Positions 27,190 through 36,054 of a stretch of DNA of 64,000 bases are shown here, in pieces (position 1 is the stretch's first letter; each line of letters starts with the position of its first letter). The position numbers and the translations under genes are program-made. The notes under the pieces were generated by a model, which had not been told where the DNA came from, ran no database searches, and was given only the letters and a program-made list of their open reading frames with translations. The stretch spans positions 1,178,001 through 1,242,000 of the forward strand of contig OZ007016.1 in the NCBI GenBank assembly GCA_963931445.1. Reading direction: 5' to 3'. The stretch is from CALXVA01 sp944393025. GTDB lineage: Bacteria > Bacillota > Clostridia > TANB77 > CAG-508.

Positions 27190-27260
27190 AAAAGGCAACA
27201 AATTAACTAATATCCCAAAACTTTTTAGCTTTTGGATACTAGTTTATTTGTTATCCTTTT
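27190..27260 (-). terminator. Long imperfect hairpin terminator after the DUF1292 gene
   Basis: GGCAACAAATTAACTAATATCC and its near-inverse (27236-27256) form a stem of over 20 bp with a few mismatches, enclosing an inner CCAAAA/TTTTGG stem. On the minus strand it is followed by TTTTTT, just after the stop at 27266. Confidence 0.75.
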
Positions 27261-27265
27261 TCTTT

Positions 27266-27583
27266 CTATTCATCTATAAAATTAAATTCATCTTTAAATT
27301 TCTCTTTAAATATTTCAAATACTGCTTTTAAAACATCTTCATCTTCTACACTTACATAAGATTCTTCATCTTCTGAATCTGTGTCTTCTAATTTTAGTAT
27401 TACTACTTCATCTGCATCTTCTTCATCATTTGGTAATAATACTACATATTCTTCTCCTTCATATTCAATTAAATCTAAAAATTCAAATTCAATTTCGTCT
27501 CCATTTTCATCATTTAATACTATTATGTTATCTAATTCCTCACTTTCGTCTGAGTTTGGAACATTTTTTACATCATCATTCAT
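27266..27583 (-). CDS. DUF1292 (YrzB-like) acidic protein
   Basis: A 105-residue, highly acidic protein. The core NGDEIEFEFLDLIEYEGEEYVVLLP near residues 28-52 (the family signature, quoted in part as FEFLDLIEYEGEEYVVL) is followed by a Glu/Asp-rich stretch and a helix VLKAVFEIFKEKF. DUF1292 proteins such as YrzB lie next to ruvX and ireB in many Bacillota, as here, about 100 bp downstream of ruvX. Molecular function is unknown. Confidence 0.85.
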   Translation of the reverse strand: MNDDVKNVPNSDESEELDNIIVLNDENGDEIEFEFLDLIEYEGEEYVVLLPNDEEDADEVVILKLEDTDSEDEESYVSVEDEDVLKAVFEIFKEKFKDEFNFIDE

Positions 27584-27684
27584 TATTAATATTCTCCTTT
27601 CAAATTTATTTATATCATAAAGTCAATAACTTTTATTATGTACAAATTAATTCTATATATTAATTTTAAATTATAATATCTATT

Positions 27685-28110
27685 TTATTTACTATCTTTT
27701 ATCTTGTTCATATAAGTTTCTAGTATGTATACTGCTGAAATAGTATCTACAATGTCTTTTTTCTTATACTTATTAATGTTTAAATAATTCATTGTTTTAT
27801 GTGCTGCTACAGTAGTTAATCTTTCATCTATTCTCTCTATTTTTATCTTATTAAATTTACACTTAAGCTTATGAATAAATTTTTCTGTAATTTCTGCTCT
27901 TTCAGTTTTAGTTCCATCCATATTAATTGGTAAACCAACTACTATAGTATCTATTTTATATTGATTAAATATTTCTTCTAATCGTTTAAGTATAATTTTA
28001 TCATTTCCATTATAGTGTATTGTTTCTAATCCTTGTACAGTTATTCCTAATTCATCTGTTATTGCTAGGCCTACTCTTGCATCACCATAATCTATTCCTA
28101 ATTTTCTCAT
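27685..28110 (-). CDS. ruvX: RuvX/YqgF Holliday junction resolvase-like protein
   Basis: A 141-residue RNase H-fold nuclease (YqgF family) implicated in Holliday junction resolution and in 16S rRNA 5' maturation. It begins MRKLGIDYGDARVGLAITD with the catalytic Asp in LGIDYG, has VVGLPINMDGTKTERA near residue 58 and the IDERLTT motif near residue 98 with further acidic residues. It starts 2 bp after ireB with almost no ribosome site, so translational coupling is likely. Confidence 0.92.
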   Translation of the reverse strand: MRKLGIDYGDARVGLAITDELGITVQGLETIHYNGNDKIILKRLEEIFNQYKIDTIVVGLPINMDGTKTERAEITEKFIHKLKCKFNKIKIERIDERLTTVAAHKTMNYLNINKYKKKDIVDTISAVYILETYMNKIKDSK

Positions 28111-28112
28111 TT

Positions 28113-28370
28113 TTATTCATCTAATCCTATATAATTTTTAACCATTCTTTCTAGTAATTCATCTCTTTCAATTTGTCTAATTAGATTTCTTGCATTATTA
28201 TGACTTGTTATATAGGTAGGGTCTCCAGATAAAATATATCCTACTATTTGATTTATTGGATTATAGCCTTTTTCCTTTAGTGCATTATATACCTCTTTTA
28301 GTATTTCTTTTGCTTTAATACTTTTGTCTTTTTCTACTTTAAAACTCATAGTTTCATCCATCATTCCCAT
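28113..28370 (-). CDS. ireB: IreB family regulatory phosphoprotein (DUF965)
   Basis: An 85-residue protein matching IreB, the substrate of the PASTA kinase IreK and phosphatase IreP that controls cell-wall stress responses and cephalosporin tolerance in Enterococcus. Signatures are MSFKVEKD, EVYNALKEKGYNPINQIVGY and SGDPTYITSHNNARN near residue 50. The conserved ireB-ruvX-DUF1292 order is kept, but alaS, the common upstream neighbour, is replaced here by the GAF/GGDEF and ATPase genes. ATG 28370 follows GGAGG. Confidence 0.9.
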   Translation of the reverse strand: MGMMDETMSFKVEKDKSIKAKEILKEVYNALKEKGYNPINQIVGYILSGDPTYITSHNNARNLIRQIERDELLERMVKNYIGLDE

Positions 28371-28384
28371 TTATGCATACCTCC

Positions 28385-29491
28385 CTATAACTCATTTATT
28401 TTATTTTCACTTTTTGGTGCAGTATCTAGATATTCTTCTAGTTTTTTTAGAACTCCTTCTAATGCTGTTCCTTTATAATATGTAGATACAATAACATTAA
28501 TTTTAGGTTTTGCTAATATTTCTTCTTCGTCATCTTCTTGTTCAAATTCTACATCTACTGGTTCTATTTCTAAACTTTCTATTTGTTCTTTTATTTGATT
28601 TATAAAATTCTCAACAGCTTCTTTTTCTATTCCAGAAAATATTATGGCAAATTTTGGTCCCATATACCTTACAAAAATATATTCATTTGATAAGTTTTCT
28701 TTTACTATTTTGCAAACCTTTGTAATTACAGTATCTCCTGTTTTTCTGCTTATATTCTCATTTATTTCTTCCAAATTTACTATTCTAAACATACACACTG
28801 CAGAAGTTGTATACTGATCTATTATTTTTCTACCTTCTGCATATAAATACTCTGCTGTTTTTAGTGTACTATATTTATCATCTCTAACTATGTTTTCAAT
28901 TATTTTTTGATTTGCAACTGTTTTTATAGTAGCTACTATATTGTTTCTTATTACTTCTAACATAGTTGTATCTAAATTGTCAAATTCATGTGGAGTTCCA
29001 CCTTCTAGTAACCAATAACCTATATATACATTATCAATATATAATGGAAAAAACATTGCACATTTTGCTCTAGCAAATTCCATTTTTTGATATGGTAATC
29101 TTTCCCCTTCATTTTCTACTGTTATATATTTTGGTATAGAGGTCTGTATACTTTCTTGAAACATTTCTTCTGATTGCAAATTACTTAATGCATCCCAATG
29201 TCTTTCATCAACATTGGAAGCCTTTACTATATATTTAGTACCATCATAAATAACTATTGTTGAATATTTTATTTGATATCTGTCAATAATAACATTATTT
29301 ATCTGCTTAATTTTTTCTTCTGTTGAAGATGTTTTACTTATTGTGTCCATAAAATCTTGTAATATATTTAAATTAGTAACTTTTTCATTTAAATTTTTAA
29401 AACTTTCTATTTTTTTGTGTATTGACATATTATATATCATTAGTAATACTATTATAATTACTAAAATTAATATTACTATTATTATTGGCAA
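28385..29491 (-). CDS. Membrane-anchored GAF plus degenerate GGDEF protein
   Basis: One N-terminal membrane helix (about residues 1-22), a short coiled coil, a GAF-like sensory domain (about 45-190, with AKCAMFFPLYIDNVYIGYWLLEGG as its central strand region, quoted in part as FFPLYIDNVYIGYWLL), then a GGDEF-like domain (about 215-360) in which the active-site GG(D/E)EF is replaced by YMGPKFAI. It should not make cyclic di-GMP and may bind a nucleotide or a partner. The start is probably TTG 29491, 8 nt after AAAGGGG; GTG 29500 is too close. Only 17 bp separate it from the ATPase gene, and 14 bp from ireB. Confidence 0.72.
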   Translation of the reverse strand: MPIIIVILILVIIIVLLMIYNMSIHKKIESFKNLNEKVTNLNILQDFMDTISKTSSTEEKIKQINNVIIDRYQIKYSTIVIYDGTKYIVKASNVDERHWDALSNLQSEEMFQESIQTSIPKYITVENEGERLPYQKMEFARAKCAMFFPLYIDNVYIGYWLLEGGTPHEFDNLDTTMLEVIRNNIVATIKTVANQKIIENIVRDDKYSTLKTAEYLYAEGRKIIDQYTTSAVCMFRIVNLEEINENISRKTGDTVITKVCKIVKENLSNEYIFVRYMGPKFAIIFSGIEKEAVENFINQIKEQIESLEIEPVDVEFEQEDDEEEILAKPKINVIVSTYYKGTALEGVLKKLEEYLDTAPKSENKINEL

Positions 29492-29517
29492 AGATATCAC
29501 CCCTTTTGTTTCTACTA

Positions 29518-31839
29518 TTAGTATCTATTTTTCATTTTATTTAAAGTTGCATTCATATTACTTGAAAAACCATTTGTATATTGGTTATATGTGTTAAATT
29601 TGTTTGCTGGTCTATCATTATTTAATAAAGGATAAATCATATTACATAAATTTTCTAAACTATCTAATATACTTTTTGGATAGCCTTTTACAGAAATTTC
29701 ACAAGTTACTAATCCTTCTAAATATCTAGAATATGCTTCTTGATCAAATGGAATACTACAATATTTAACATTATCTTTATCAAAAAGTTCAGTCATATAT
29801 GACATTGCTGGATCATTATATGATGACATTCCACCTATAATCATATTATCTGTAACACTTCTTATTCTTAATGATTTATTTAGTACAATTCTTATCTTAT
29901 TTTGATCTAATATATTTTTTGATTTTAAATTTCTTAAAAATGCTGTTAGTGGTTGTATTGTTAAAATATCAAAGCTTTGCACTAAATATATTTCTTGAGC
30001 ACAATCAAAATATGAATAATTTGTATTATAATCACAATCCATAATTACTAAAGAATAATTTTTCATTAATGTTGTTAATATACTTTGATAATTATTAAAT
30101 GAATCATTTCCTTCTGGTAATGTTGTAAAAACAGTTAAATTTTTATTTACTTCTATTCCTTTTGCTGTTCCGTTTTGCAAATTATTTATACAAGAAAATG
30201 CTATATTTCTTAATCCTTCATCATTTTGAGTATAAATATAATATGAATTTTTATTTTGTGTTAAATCTAATATTGCTGTCTTTATTCCTTTTCTAGATAA
30301 CATTTCTGCAGTACTATTTACCAAAAATGATGTACCGTTTTTTGAAGTTCCAACAAAAGCTATTAATTTGTTTGACATACTTAATAAATTTTTAATACCA
30401 GAATTATCTCTTGGCTCATATTGGTTATAAACATCTAGTTGTCTAGAATCTGTATTATAATTATTAGATATGTTGTAATTTATATTTTCACTTTGTGTTT
30501 TTGAACCTAAGCTAAATAAATCTACTGTTTCTTCATTTTGCTGTATATTAGGTTGTGTATTATTAGTAGTTTCTTCTAACCCTGGTAATATAAGTTCTTC
30601 TGATTCTTTTTTAGAATCATTCGTTCCTAAATTAAACAAATCTACATCTTCTTGTTCTTCTACTTCTGTTTGATAATTACTTTCTTGTAATGGTTGAACT
30701 TTTTTTGGTCTTCCTCTTCCTCTTTTAGGTTCATTAACATTTTCTTCTTTAACTTCTACTGGTACTTTTCTTGGTCTTCCTCTTTTCTTCTTTACTGGCT
30801 CTTCTTGTTGTGTTATTTCTGTTTCAACAGATTGCAAAATATCTTCAATATCATTTTGATCTAATTCATTTTGTATTTTTTCTTGTTTTGGCATTGTTTC
30901 TACATGTTGTACCGTTTTTGGCACTTCTTCAACTACTGAATTATTATTTTCTTCTAAAACTGTTTTCTTAACTCCTGCAACTTTTGGTATTACTACTGGT
31001 TTTGTCAACTCTGATTTTCCTATACTCTTTTCAAAAAGTTGTCCTGAAGAAGATGTATTTTTTATTTTTTTATTTTGATATTCTTGATTTGGAACATATT
31101 CATTTTTAGTTTTTCTTCCTTGACTAATGCTTGGTGTTACAGTTCCAAATGTAATAAGTTCTTGATATTTTTGAGATTCTGCTTCTAATACTGCTTTTAC
31201 ATTTAGTGGCAAAAACTTGCAAATTACTCTTAATTGTGCATCTGTATATTGTTCAGCAATATTATTAAAGCTTCTTACATATTCTTCTTCATTTTTGCCT
31301 AATCTTTTATAATGTGTTAATATATTTTGAATTTCAACTTCGTTAACATCGCCTTCTCCTTCTGCTTTGTAATCTACATCTTCTGATTCTATTCTATAAT
31401 ATATTTTTGCATCTTTTTTATTACGAGGTTTATTCATTAATTCACATACATTTGCTATTGTTCTATCTTTTCCAAGTAGAGCACTATATATTCCTATTCC
31501 AAACAATTTTACTAATATGCTTTCAGATTTTTCTCTTCTATCAGCACATATTAAAATAATTGGTATATCTTGTCCATCTCTTGTAGTTGCTTCATCACTT
31601 ATATTGTCTAATCTTTCAAATATGAACTTATCTATTACTCCATAATTATTATTAGCAAATGGTTCTACATCTTCACTTATAACAATTCTATCATAAGTCT
31701 TATCTTTTTGTAATTCTCTAGTAATTGCATCAAAATAATACACATTTTTGCTTGATATAATTTCTTTATATTCTTGTTGATATTTTTTTATTATTGCTTC
31801 TGAAATACTTTCATTATTTACAGCAAATAATACCTTCAT
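29518..31839 (-). CDS. TadZ/CpaE-like ATPase with receiver-like domain and two AT-hooks
   Basis: A 773-residue protein. Residues 1-145 look like an atypical receiver domain (VLFAVNN, DRIVISED, DIPIILICAD strands), as in TadZ/CpaE. Residues 240-450 are a low-complexity linker carrying two AT-hooks, KKRGRPRK (350-357) and KRGRGRPKK (372-380), and two copies of a VDLFxLG motif (399, 439). Residues 490-773 form a ParA/MinD-fold ATPase, but the P-loop reads GTSKNGTS, lacking the usual GK[ST]. It may localise DNA or a secretion machine at the membrane. The start lies 3 bp after a small membrane protein gene, so the two act together. No other tad genes are in the window. Confidence 0.7.
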   Translation of the reverse strand: MKVLFAVNNESISEAIIKKYQQEYKEIISSKNVYYFDAITRELQKDKTYDRIVISEDVEPFANNNYGVIDKFIFERLDNISDEATTRDGQDIPIILICADRREKSESILVKLFGIGIYSALLGKDRTIANVCELMNKPRNKKDAKIYYRIESEDVDYKAEGEGDVNEVEIQNILTHYKRLGKNEEEYVRSFNNIAEQYTDAQLRVICKFLPLNVKAVLEAESQKYQELITFGTVTPSISQGRKTKNEYVPNQEYQNKKIKNTSSSGQLFEKSIGKSELTKPVVIPKVAGVKKTVLEENNNSVVEEVPKTVQHVETMPKQEKIQNELDQNDIEDILQSVETEITQQEEPVKKKRGRPRKVPVEVKEENVNEPKRGRGRPKKVQPLQESNYQTEVEEQEDVDLFNLGTNDSKKESEELILPGLEETTNNTQPNIQQNEETVDLFSLGSKTQSENINYNISNNYNTDSRQLDVYNQYEPRDNSGIKNLLSMSNKLIAFVGTSKNGTSFLVNSTAEMLSRKGIKTAILDLTQNKNSYYIYTQNDEGLRNIAFSCINNLQNGTAKGIEVNKNLTVFTTLPEGNDSFNNYQSILTTLMKNYSLVIMDCDYNTNYSYFDCAQEIYLVQSFDILTIQPLTAFLRNLKSKNILDQNKIRIVLNKSLRIRSVTDNMIIGGMSSYNDPAMSYMTELFDKDNVKYCSIPFDQEAYSRYLEGLVTCEISVKGYPKSILDSLENLCNMIYPLLNNDRPANKFNTYNQYTNGFSSNMNATLNKMKNRY

Positions 31840-31842
31840 TCG

Positions 31843-32268
31843 TTAACCCCTCCAGCCTTTTACAACTATTGCAAACACTAATGGTAAAACTTGGCATATT
31901 ACCATTACTGTTATAATTCCTATCATAGCTCCAAAGCCTTTATCTCTAACATCTAATTTTCTTATTCCTATTATATATCTATATATACCACTTATTGCTA
32001 TTCCTACAAATCCAAATGGTATACTATATAATCTAATTATGTTTAATATATATGCTACTAATCCATATGTACTATCACCATAAGAATCTTGATAATCTTT
32101 TAAAGTTTCTAATTCTTTATTTTTTATTTGTACCAAATTTACTGTTGCATCATTTTTTAATTCTGCTGTATTTGTGGTTATATTAGTATCTGTGGCAAAT
32201 ATTGAAATACTTAATAATACTAATACAAATATAACTACTATAAACATAAGTCCAATTTTTTTCTTCAT
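31843..32268 (-). CDS. Small secreted/membrane protein, VirB2/TrbC-like in shape
   Basis: A 141-residue protein with a signal sequence (residues 1-26), a 40-residue polar segment, and two hydrophobic helices (about 68-92 and 108-136) joined by a basic turn (RYIIGIRKLDVRDK). Signal peptide plus two close membrane helices resembles VirB2/TrbC-type pilins of type IV secretion, but sequence evidence is weak. It is the first gene of the unit with the TadZ-like ATPase and GAF/GGDEF protein. ATG 32268 lies 12 nt after GGAGG. Confidence 0.55.
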   Translation of the reverse strand: MKKKIGLMFIVVIFVLVLLSISIFATDTNITTNTAELKNDATVNLVQIKNKELETLKDYQDSYGDSTYGLVAYILNIIRLYSIPFGFVGIAISGIYRYIIGIRKLDVRDKGFGAMIGIITVMVICQVLPLVFAIVVKGWRG

Positions 32269-32318
32269 TACTTAGTACATCCTCCCTTTTAAATTATTTA
32301 CATTTTTTATTAATATAT

Positions 32319-33209
32319 TTATAAATAGTAATTTACCCAATTTGAATATATTCTATCTCCATTTTCTTTCCAACTAAATATAGGACCTTTTTCTGGATTA
32401 TTATCCAAATAATAATTTTCAGGTATTTCTATTTTTAGTCCTTTAGATAAATCTCTTTTATATTCTTTATCTAATGTATCTATTGCATATTCTAAATGAC
32501 CTGTAATAAATAATTGATTTTTTTTATTATTTTCTACAATAAATACACCTGCCTCATCAGATTCAGAAATTATATTAAGTTCAGGTATTTTTTCAATATC
32601 ATTTTTATAGATTGTTGTATGTCTTGAATGTGGTGCTTTAAATCCATTGCTAAATCCATATAATATTTTAGATGTATTATCATCAATCTTATGTTCAAAT
32701 ACTCCAAACATTTTATTTGGTATTAAATGTTTATTAATTCCATAATGATAATATAGTCCTGCTTGAGCTCCCCAACATATATGTAATGTAGATTTTGCAT
32801 GTTCTTCTGACCATTTCATTATTTTTGTAAGTTCATCCCAGTAATCTACTTCTTCAAAATTCATTTGTTCTACTGGTGCACCAGTTATAATTAGTCCATT
32901 AAAATATTTATTTTTTATTTCTTCAAATGTTGAATAAAATCTTTCCATATGCTCAGGTGCTGTAGTCTTGCATTTATAAGATGTAACATTTACAAATGTT
33001 ACTTTTATATTTTTTCTTGAAGTTGATAACTTTCTTAATAATTGTAATTCTGTATCTTCTTTTAGTGGCATTAAATTTAATATTGCTATTTCTAAAATTT
33101 GATTATTCTCAACTAAAGAATTCTTATTTTCTAGTTCTTCTAGAATTTGTATTTTTTCCCTTCTTAATATTTCATTTACAGGCAATCCTGCTTTTGTATA
33201 TATTGGCAT
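32319..33209 (-). CDS. metAA: Homoserine O-acetyltransferase (MetA family)
   Basis: Acylates homoserine in methionine synthesis. The 296-residue protein has the MetA signature ILNLMPLKEDTELQLLR, catalytic Cys in HICWGAQAG (C145) and the His/Glu pair in ITGHLEYA. The acyl-CoA selector position in GAPVEQMNFEEV is Glu; in characterised MetA enzymes Glu here favours acetyl-CoA and Gly favours succinyl-CoA, so acetyl transfer is inferred. ATG 33209 is preferred over GTG 33218, which overlaps the weak GGTGAG site. No other methionine genes are adjacent. Confidence 0.9.
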   Translation of the reverse strand: MPIYTKAGLPVNEILRREKIQILEELENKNSLVENNQILEIAILNLMPLKEDTELQLLRKLSTSRKNIKVTFVNVTSYKCKTTAPEHMERFYSTFEEIKNKYFNGLIITGAPVEQMNFEEVDYWDELTKIMKWSEEHAKSTLHICWGAQAGLYYHYGINKHLIPNKMFGVFEHKIDDNTSKILYGFSNGFKAPHSRHTTIYKNDIEKIPELNIISESDEAGVFIVENNKKNQLFITGHLEYAIDTLDKEYKRDLSKGLKIEIPENYYLDNNPEKGPIFSWKENGDRIYSNWVNYYL

Positions 33210-33235
33210 TTTTCTCACCGTAATTTTATTATACC

Positions 33236-33259
33236 AAAAGTATATAATTATATACTTTT
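33236..33259. promoter_or_regulatory. 24-bp perfect palindrome upstream of metA
   Basis: AAAAGTATATAA followed at once by its exact complement TTATATACTTTT. It precedes a TATAAT (33228-33233, minus strand) and occupies the -35 region, so it could be an operator for metA. No SAM or T-box riboswitch is visible in front of this gene. Confidence 0.5.
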
Positions 33260-33364
33260 ACTAAAATATTTTACCATTTGTATAAAAATAAATCAAGGAA
33301 ATTTTTAATATTTTTTATTAATTTTTCTATTAATTTATAGTTTATATTTTTAGTATAAACTTCA

Positions 33365-33399
33365 TAAAAAAAAGAAAATGAAGAAAGTATAATCTTCAT
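33365..33399 (-). terminator. Terminator of tRNA-Leu
   Basis: ATGAAGA with TCTTCAT (7-bp stem, 8-nt loop), followed on the minus strand by TTTTCTTTTTTTT. It is 95 bp past the tRNA. Confidence 0.7.
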
Positions 33400-33493
33400 C
33401 TTCTAAAATTCGCTTAATTATATGTCGTTTTACATAACAATACTATTTTTTCCTATAACTTTGTTTCAATTTGTTTTAAATAGATTTATTAAT

Positions 33494-33576
33494 TGGTACC
33501 GATGGTGGGACTCGAACCCACATGGTTTCCCGCCAGATTTTGAGTCTGGTGCGTCTGCCAGTTCCGCCACATCGGC
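33494..33576 (-). tRNA. tRNA-Leu (anticodon CAA)
   Basis: Minus-strand cloverleaf with acceptor GCCGATG/CATCGGT, anticodon stem CCAGA/TCTGG around CTCAAAA, the long variable arm of a class II tRNA, T-arm GGGTTCGAGTCCC and encoded CCA. Anticodon CAA reads UUG. Confidence 0.95.
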
Positions 33577-33597
33577 ATATTTTTAATCACTTGACCT

Positions 33598-33626
33598 ATA
33601 ATATCAAAAAATGAAATAAAATTCAA
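33598..33626 (-). promoter_or_regulatory. Promoter of tRNA-Leu inside a hairpin
   Basis: Minus-strand TTGAAT (33621-33626) and TATTAT (33598-33603), spacer 17 bp. The -35 and spacer lie within the terminator hairpin of ppaC. Confidence 0.55.
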
Positions 33627-33647
33627 GTATTTTATTTCATTTTTTGA
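33604..33647 (-). terminator. Terminator of ppaC
   Basis: A perfect 18-bp AT-rich stem (TCAAAAAATGAAATAAAA and its complement) with an 8-nt loop, 35 bp after the ppaC stop. U-rich in both directions. Confidence 0.7.
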
Positions 33648-33681
33648 TTTATTTCACAAATAAACTATATAATTAATTCTT

Positions 33682-34605
33682 TTATTTTATTGCATCTAAT
33701 ATTTTTGGAAGCATTTGTTTTTTTCTTGAAACTACTCCATTTAGTATTGCTATATTATCACATAATTTTGTTTCATATGCTTTTTCAAATATATCTCTTC
33801 TATTTCCTAAAACTATAACTTTTGATGATGCTTCTAATATATCTGTTACCATAAATATATAGCAGTCTAAGTTGTTTAATAAAATTTCGTTTTCTATTGC
33901 ATGTTCTAATTCTTTTTTATTTTTTAATACACTATCTACATCAGCGCTATTTATTTGTGATATTACAAATTTTATTCCATTTTTTTCAAATGGTTTTGAA
34001 TCTGTATTTATTATTTCTTCTGCTGTATATCCATCTAAGTTTGTACCTGCTTTTAACATATTTAATCCATATTCATACATTCCAAGACCTGCTATACTAG
34101 ATAATCTACTTGCTACAAGTTTATCTTGTTCTGTACAAGTTGGTGATTTAAAAAGTAATGTATCAGATACTATTGCACTAAGCATAAGGCCTGCCATCTC
34201 TGGCTTTATATCTATTTCATTTTGTTTATATAATTTATATAAAATTGTAGAGGTACATCCTACTGGTTCTACCATACAGAATACTGGATTTGTTGTTTGT
34301 AAATTTAATCTATGGTGATCCACTATCATTTTAATATTTGCATTTTCTATTCCTTCTGCACTTTGTGCAAATTCATTTGAGTCTACCATTATAACATTAC
34401 TATTATCTTCTATTTTTTCTAATAGTTCTGGTGTCTTTACTCCAAATGTTTTTAATGCAAATTCTGTTTCTCTATTTACATTTCCTAATCTAAAACTTTC
34501 TGAATAATCTCCTATTTTAGTTTGTAAATTAGCCATTACTATTGCTGAAGCTATAGAGTCTGTATCAGGCTTTTTATGTCCAAAAACTAAATTCATCTTA
34601 TCCAT
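33682..34605 (-). CDS. ppaC: Manganese-dependent inorganic pyrophosphatase (family II)
   Basis: Hydrolyses pyrophosphate to drive biosynthetic reactions. The 307-residue DHH-family protein has GHKKPDTDSIASA near residue 9, MVDSNE near 73, VDHHRLN near 96 and the C-terminal DHHA2 substrate-binding RK motif in GVVSRKKQMLP near the end. No CBS or DRTGG domains are inserted, so it is the short, unregulated form. ATG 34605 follows GGAGGT. Single-gene unit. Confidence 0.95.
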   Translation of the reverse strand: MDKMNLVFGHKKPDTDSIASAIVMANLQTKIGDYSESFRLGNVNRETEFALKTFGVKTPELLEKIEDNSNVIMVDSNEFAQSAEGIENANIKMIVDHHRLNLQTTNPVFCMVEPVGCTSTILYKLYKQNEIDIKPEMAGLMLSAIVSDTLLFKSPTCTEQDKLVASRLSSIAGLGMYEYGLNMLKAGTNLDGYTAEEIINTDSKPFEKNGIKFVISQINSADVDSVLKNKKELEHAIENEILLNNLDCYIFMVTDILEASSKVIVLGNRRDIFEKAYETKLCDNIAILNGVVSRKKQMLPKILDAIK

Positions 34606-34684
34606 TTTTTACCTCCGTTTATTTCTTTTTTTCTCACTGACTTATTAATTATATCATAAAATGGAAAAATAGTCAATATTTGTA

Positions 34685-35947
34685 TTATTGTGTCGTTTTC
34701 TTTTTAATAACTACATAACCTATAAATATCATAAAAGCTATTATAGTACCTATTACAATAATTCTTATAATATTTTTGTTATTTTCATTTTCATATTCCT
34801 GATTTGTACCTATTATATTTGATTCAGTATTTTCATTTTCTACTGATTCTAATATATTATTTAAACTCTGTTCATTTTCTTTTATTTCTTCTTTTCTATT
34901 TTGTTCTTCTTCTTCGTTTCTTTTATATACTTTCACATTATACTTCTTGTTTGTAATTCCATTACTTGCTGTTACAGTAATAGTTACATTATTGGTACCA
35001 AAATTTAATTTTTCACTTCCTGAAATTGATACCTTTGCATTTGAATCTTCTGGAATTGCTAAAATATTTACAGAAGTTTCTAAATTAGATACTTCAACAT
35101 GGTAATTTGTAATATTATCTTGATATTCTGGCTCTAGCACATATTTTTCTACTGCTAAAGTTTCTAAATTAGTATTTGCTGATTGAGTATTATTAGTCTT
35201 TGTAACATTAATATAATATGTTTTGTTTTTGTCATTTAAAGTTACTGTAATTTTTATTACATTTAATCCATTTTTTAAATTTTCATTACCAGTAATATTA
35301 ACTTTTGCTTTACTGCTTTCTGGAATTGCTGTTATATTTAATTTATTAGTATTTTCATCCACTATTAAATAGTATTGTGTTATATTTTTATTAAAATCTG
35401 GAGATATTCCTTCCTGATTTACTCTCATTGTATCTAAATTTAAGCTTTCTACATCTTTTTGTAATTGTTCTGAATCTGTAAAATTTGAAATATTAGTTTC
35501 TCCATTTTCTTTTCCTATTGTTATGTCTAAACTATTATATTTAAAATTTATTTTTTTGCCATTTTCATTGTAAAACTCTCCTGCTGTAGAAAAAGTTGAA
35601 ATTCCATTTTGTTTTGCTTTAAATTTCAAGCTAAACAATTCTGATAATTCTTTATTCTTACCAGTATCAGAAAACCAAGTGTATACTATTTTATTATCTA
35701 ATATATTAAGATTATCTATTTCTGAAATACATTCTAATTTTTCATTATCAAAATAAATCCATATTGTATATGCAGCAATATTTGAATTGTTAGTATTTAT
35801 TGTTATATCAAATTCTTCTCCAATTTCAATATTATTTTTACTAGCTTGTAAAAATATCTCTGAATTACTTGCTTTACTAATAGAGCTAAATCCTAAACAT
35901 ATTGTAGTTATTATTAAATTAAATATTATTATTATTTTCTTTTTCAT
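34685..35947 (-). CDS. Membrane-anchored cohesin-like surface protein with cadherin-like repeats
   Basis: A 420-residue protein: signal peptide (1-26), a cohesin-type domain (about 28-145, with FLQASKNNIEIGEEFDITI and AYTIWIYFDNEKLECIS), two cadherin-like beta-sandwich repeats (about 170-250 and 258-342, each with the pattern ITxYxxxV, I.AIPE.S.AKV and ITVT), a Glu/Asn-rich linker and a C-terminal membrane helix (about 392-413) with a basic tail but no LPXTG. Cohesins bind dockerins, and a dockerin protein is encoded immediately upstream. It is the last gene of the surface cluster. Confidence 0.75.
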   Translation of the reverse strand: MKKKIIIIFNLIITTICLGFSSISKASNSEIFLQASKNNIEIGEEFDITINTNNSNIAAYTIWIYFDNEKLECISEIDNLNILDNKIVYTWFSDTGKNKELSELFSLKFKAKQNGISTFSTAGEFYNENGKKINFKYNSLDITIGKENGETNISNFTDSEQLQKDVESLNLDTMRVNQEGISPDFNKNITQYYLIVDENTNKLNITAIPESSKAKVNITGNENLKNGLNVIKITVTLNDKNKTYYINVTKTNNTQSANTNLETLAVEKYVLEPEYQDNITNYHVEVSNLETSVNILAIPEDSNAKVSISGSEKLNFGTNNVTITVTASNGITNKKYNVKVYKRNEEEEQNRKEEIKENEQSLNNILESVENENTESNIIGTNQEYENENNKNIIRIIVIGTIIAFMIFIGYVVIKKKTTQ

Positions 35948-36054
35948 TTTATTCCTTTCTTGTAAGATAAAAGAATTAATTTTATCTATATCAATAAATT
36001 ATTATTCAGATACCATACTAATTTTACAAACTATTCATATCTTTTGTTAATTAT

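Noticed and set aside
28385..29491. Active diguanylate cyclase
   Set aside because: The GGDEF loop is replaced by YMGPKF, so catalysis is not expected.
29518..31839. Chromosome-partition ParA
   Set aside because: No parB or parS is near, the P-loop is altered and the N-terminus is receiver-like, which fits TadZ/CpaE better.
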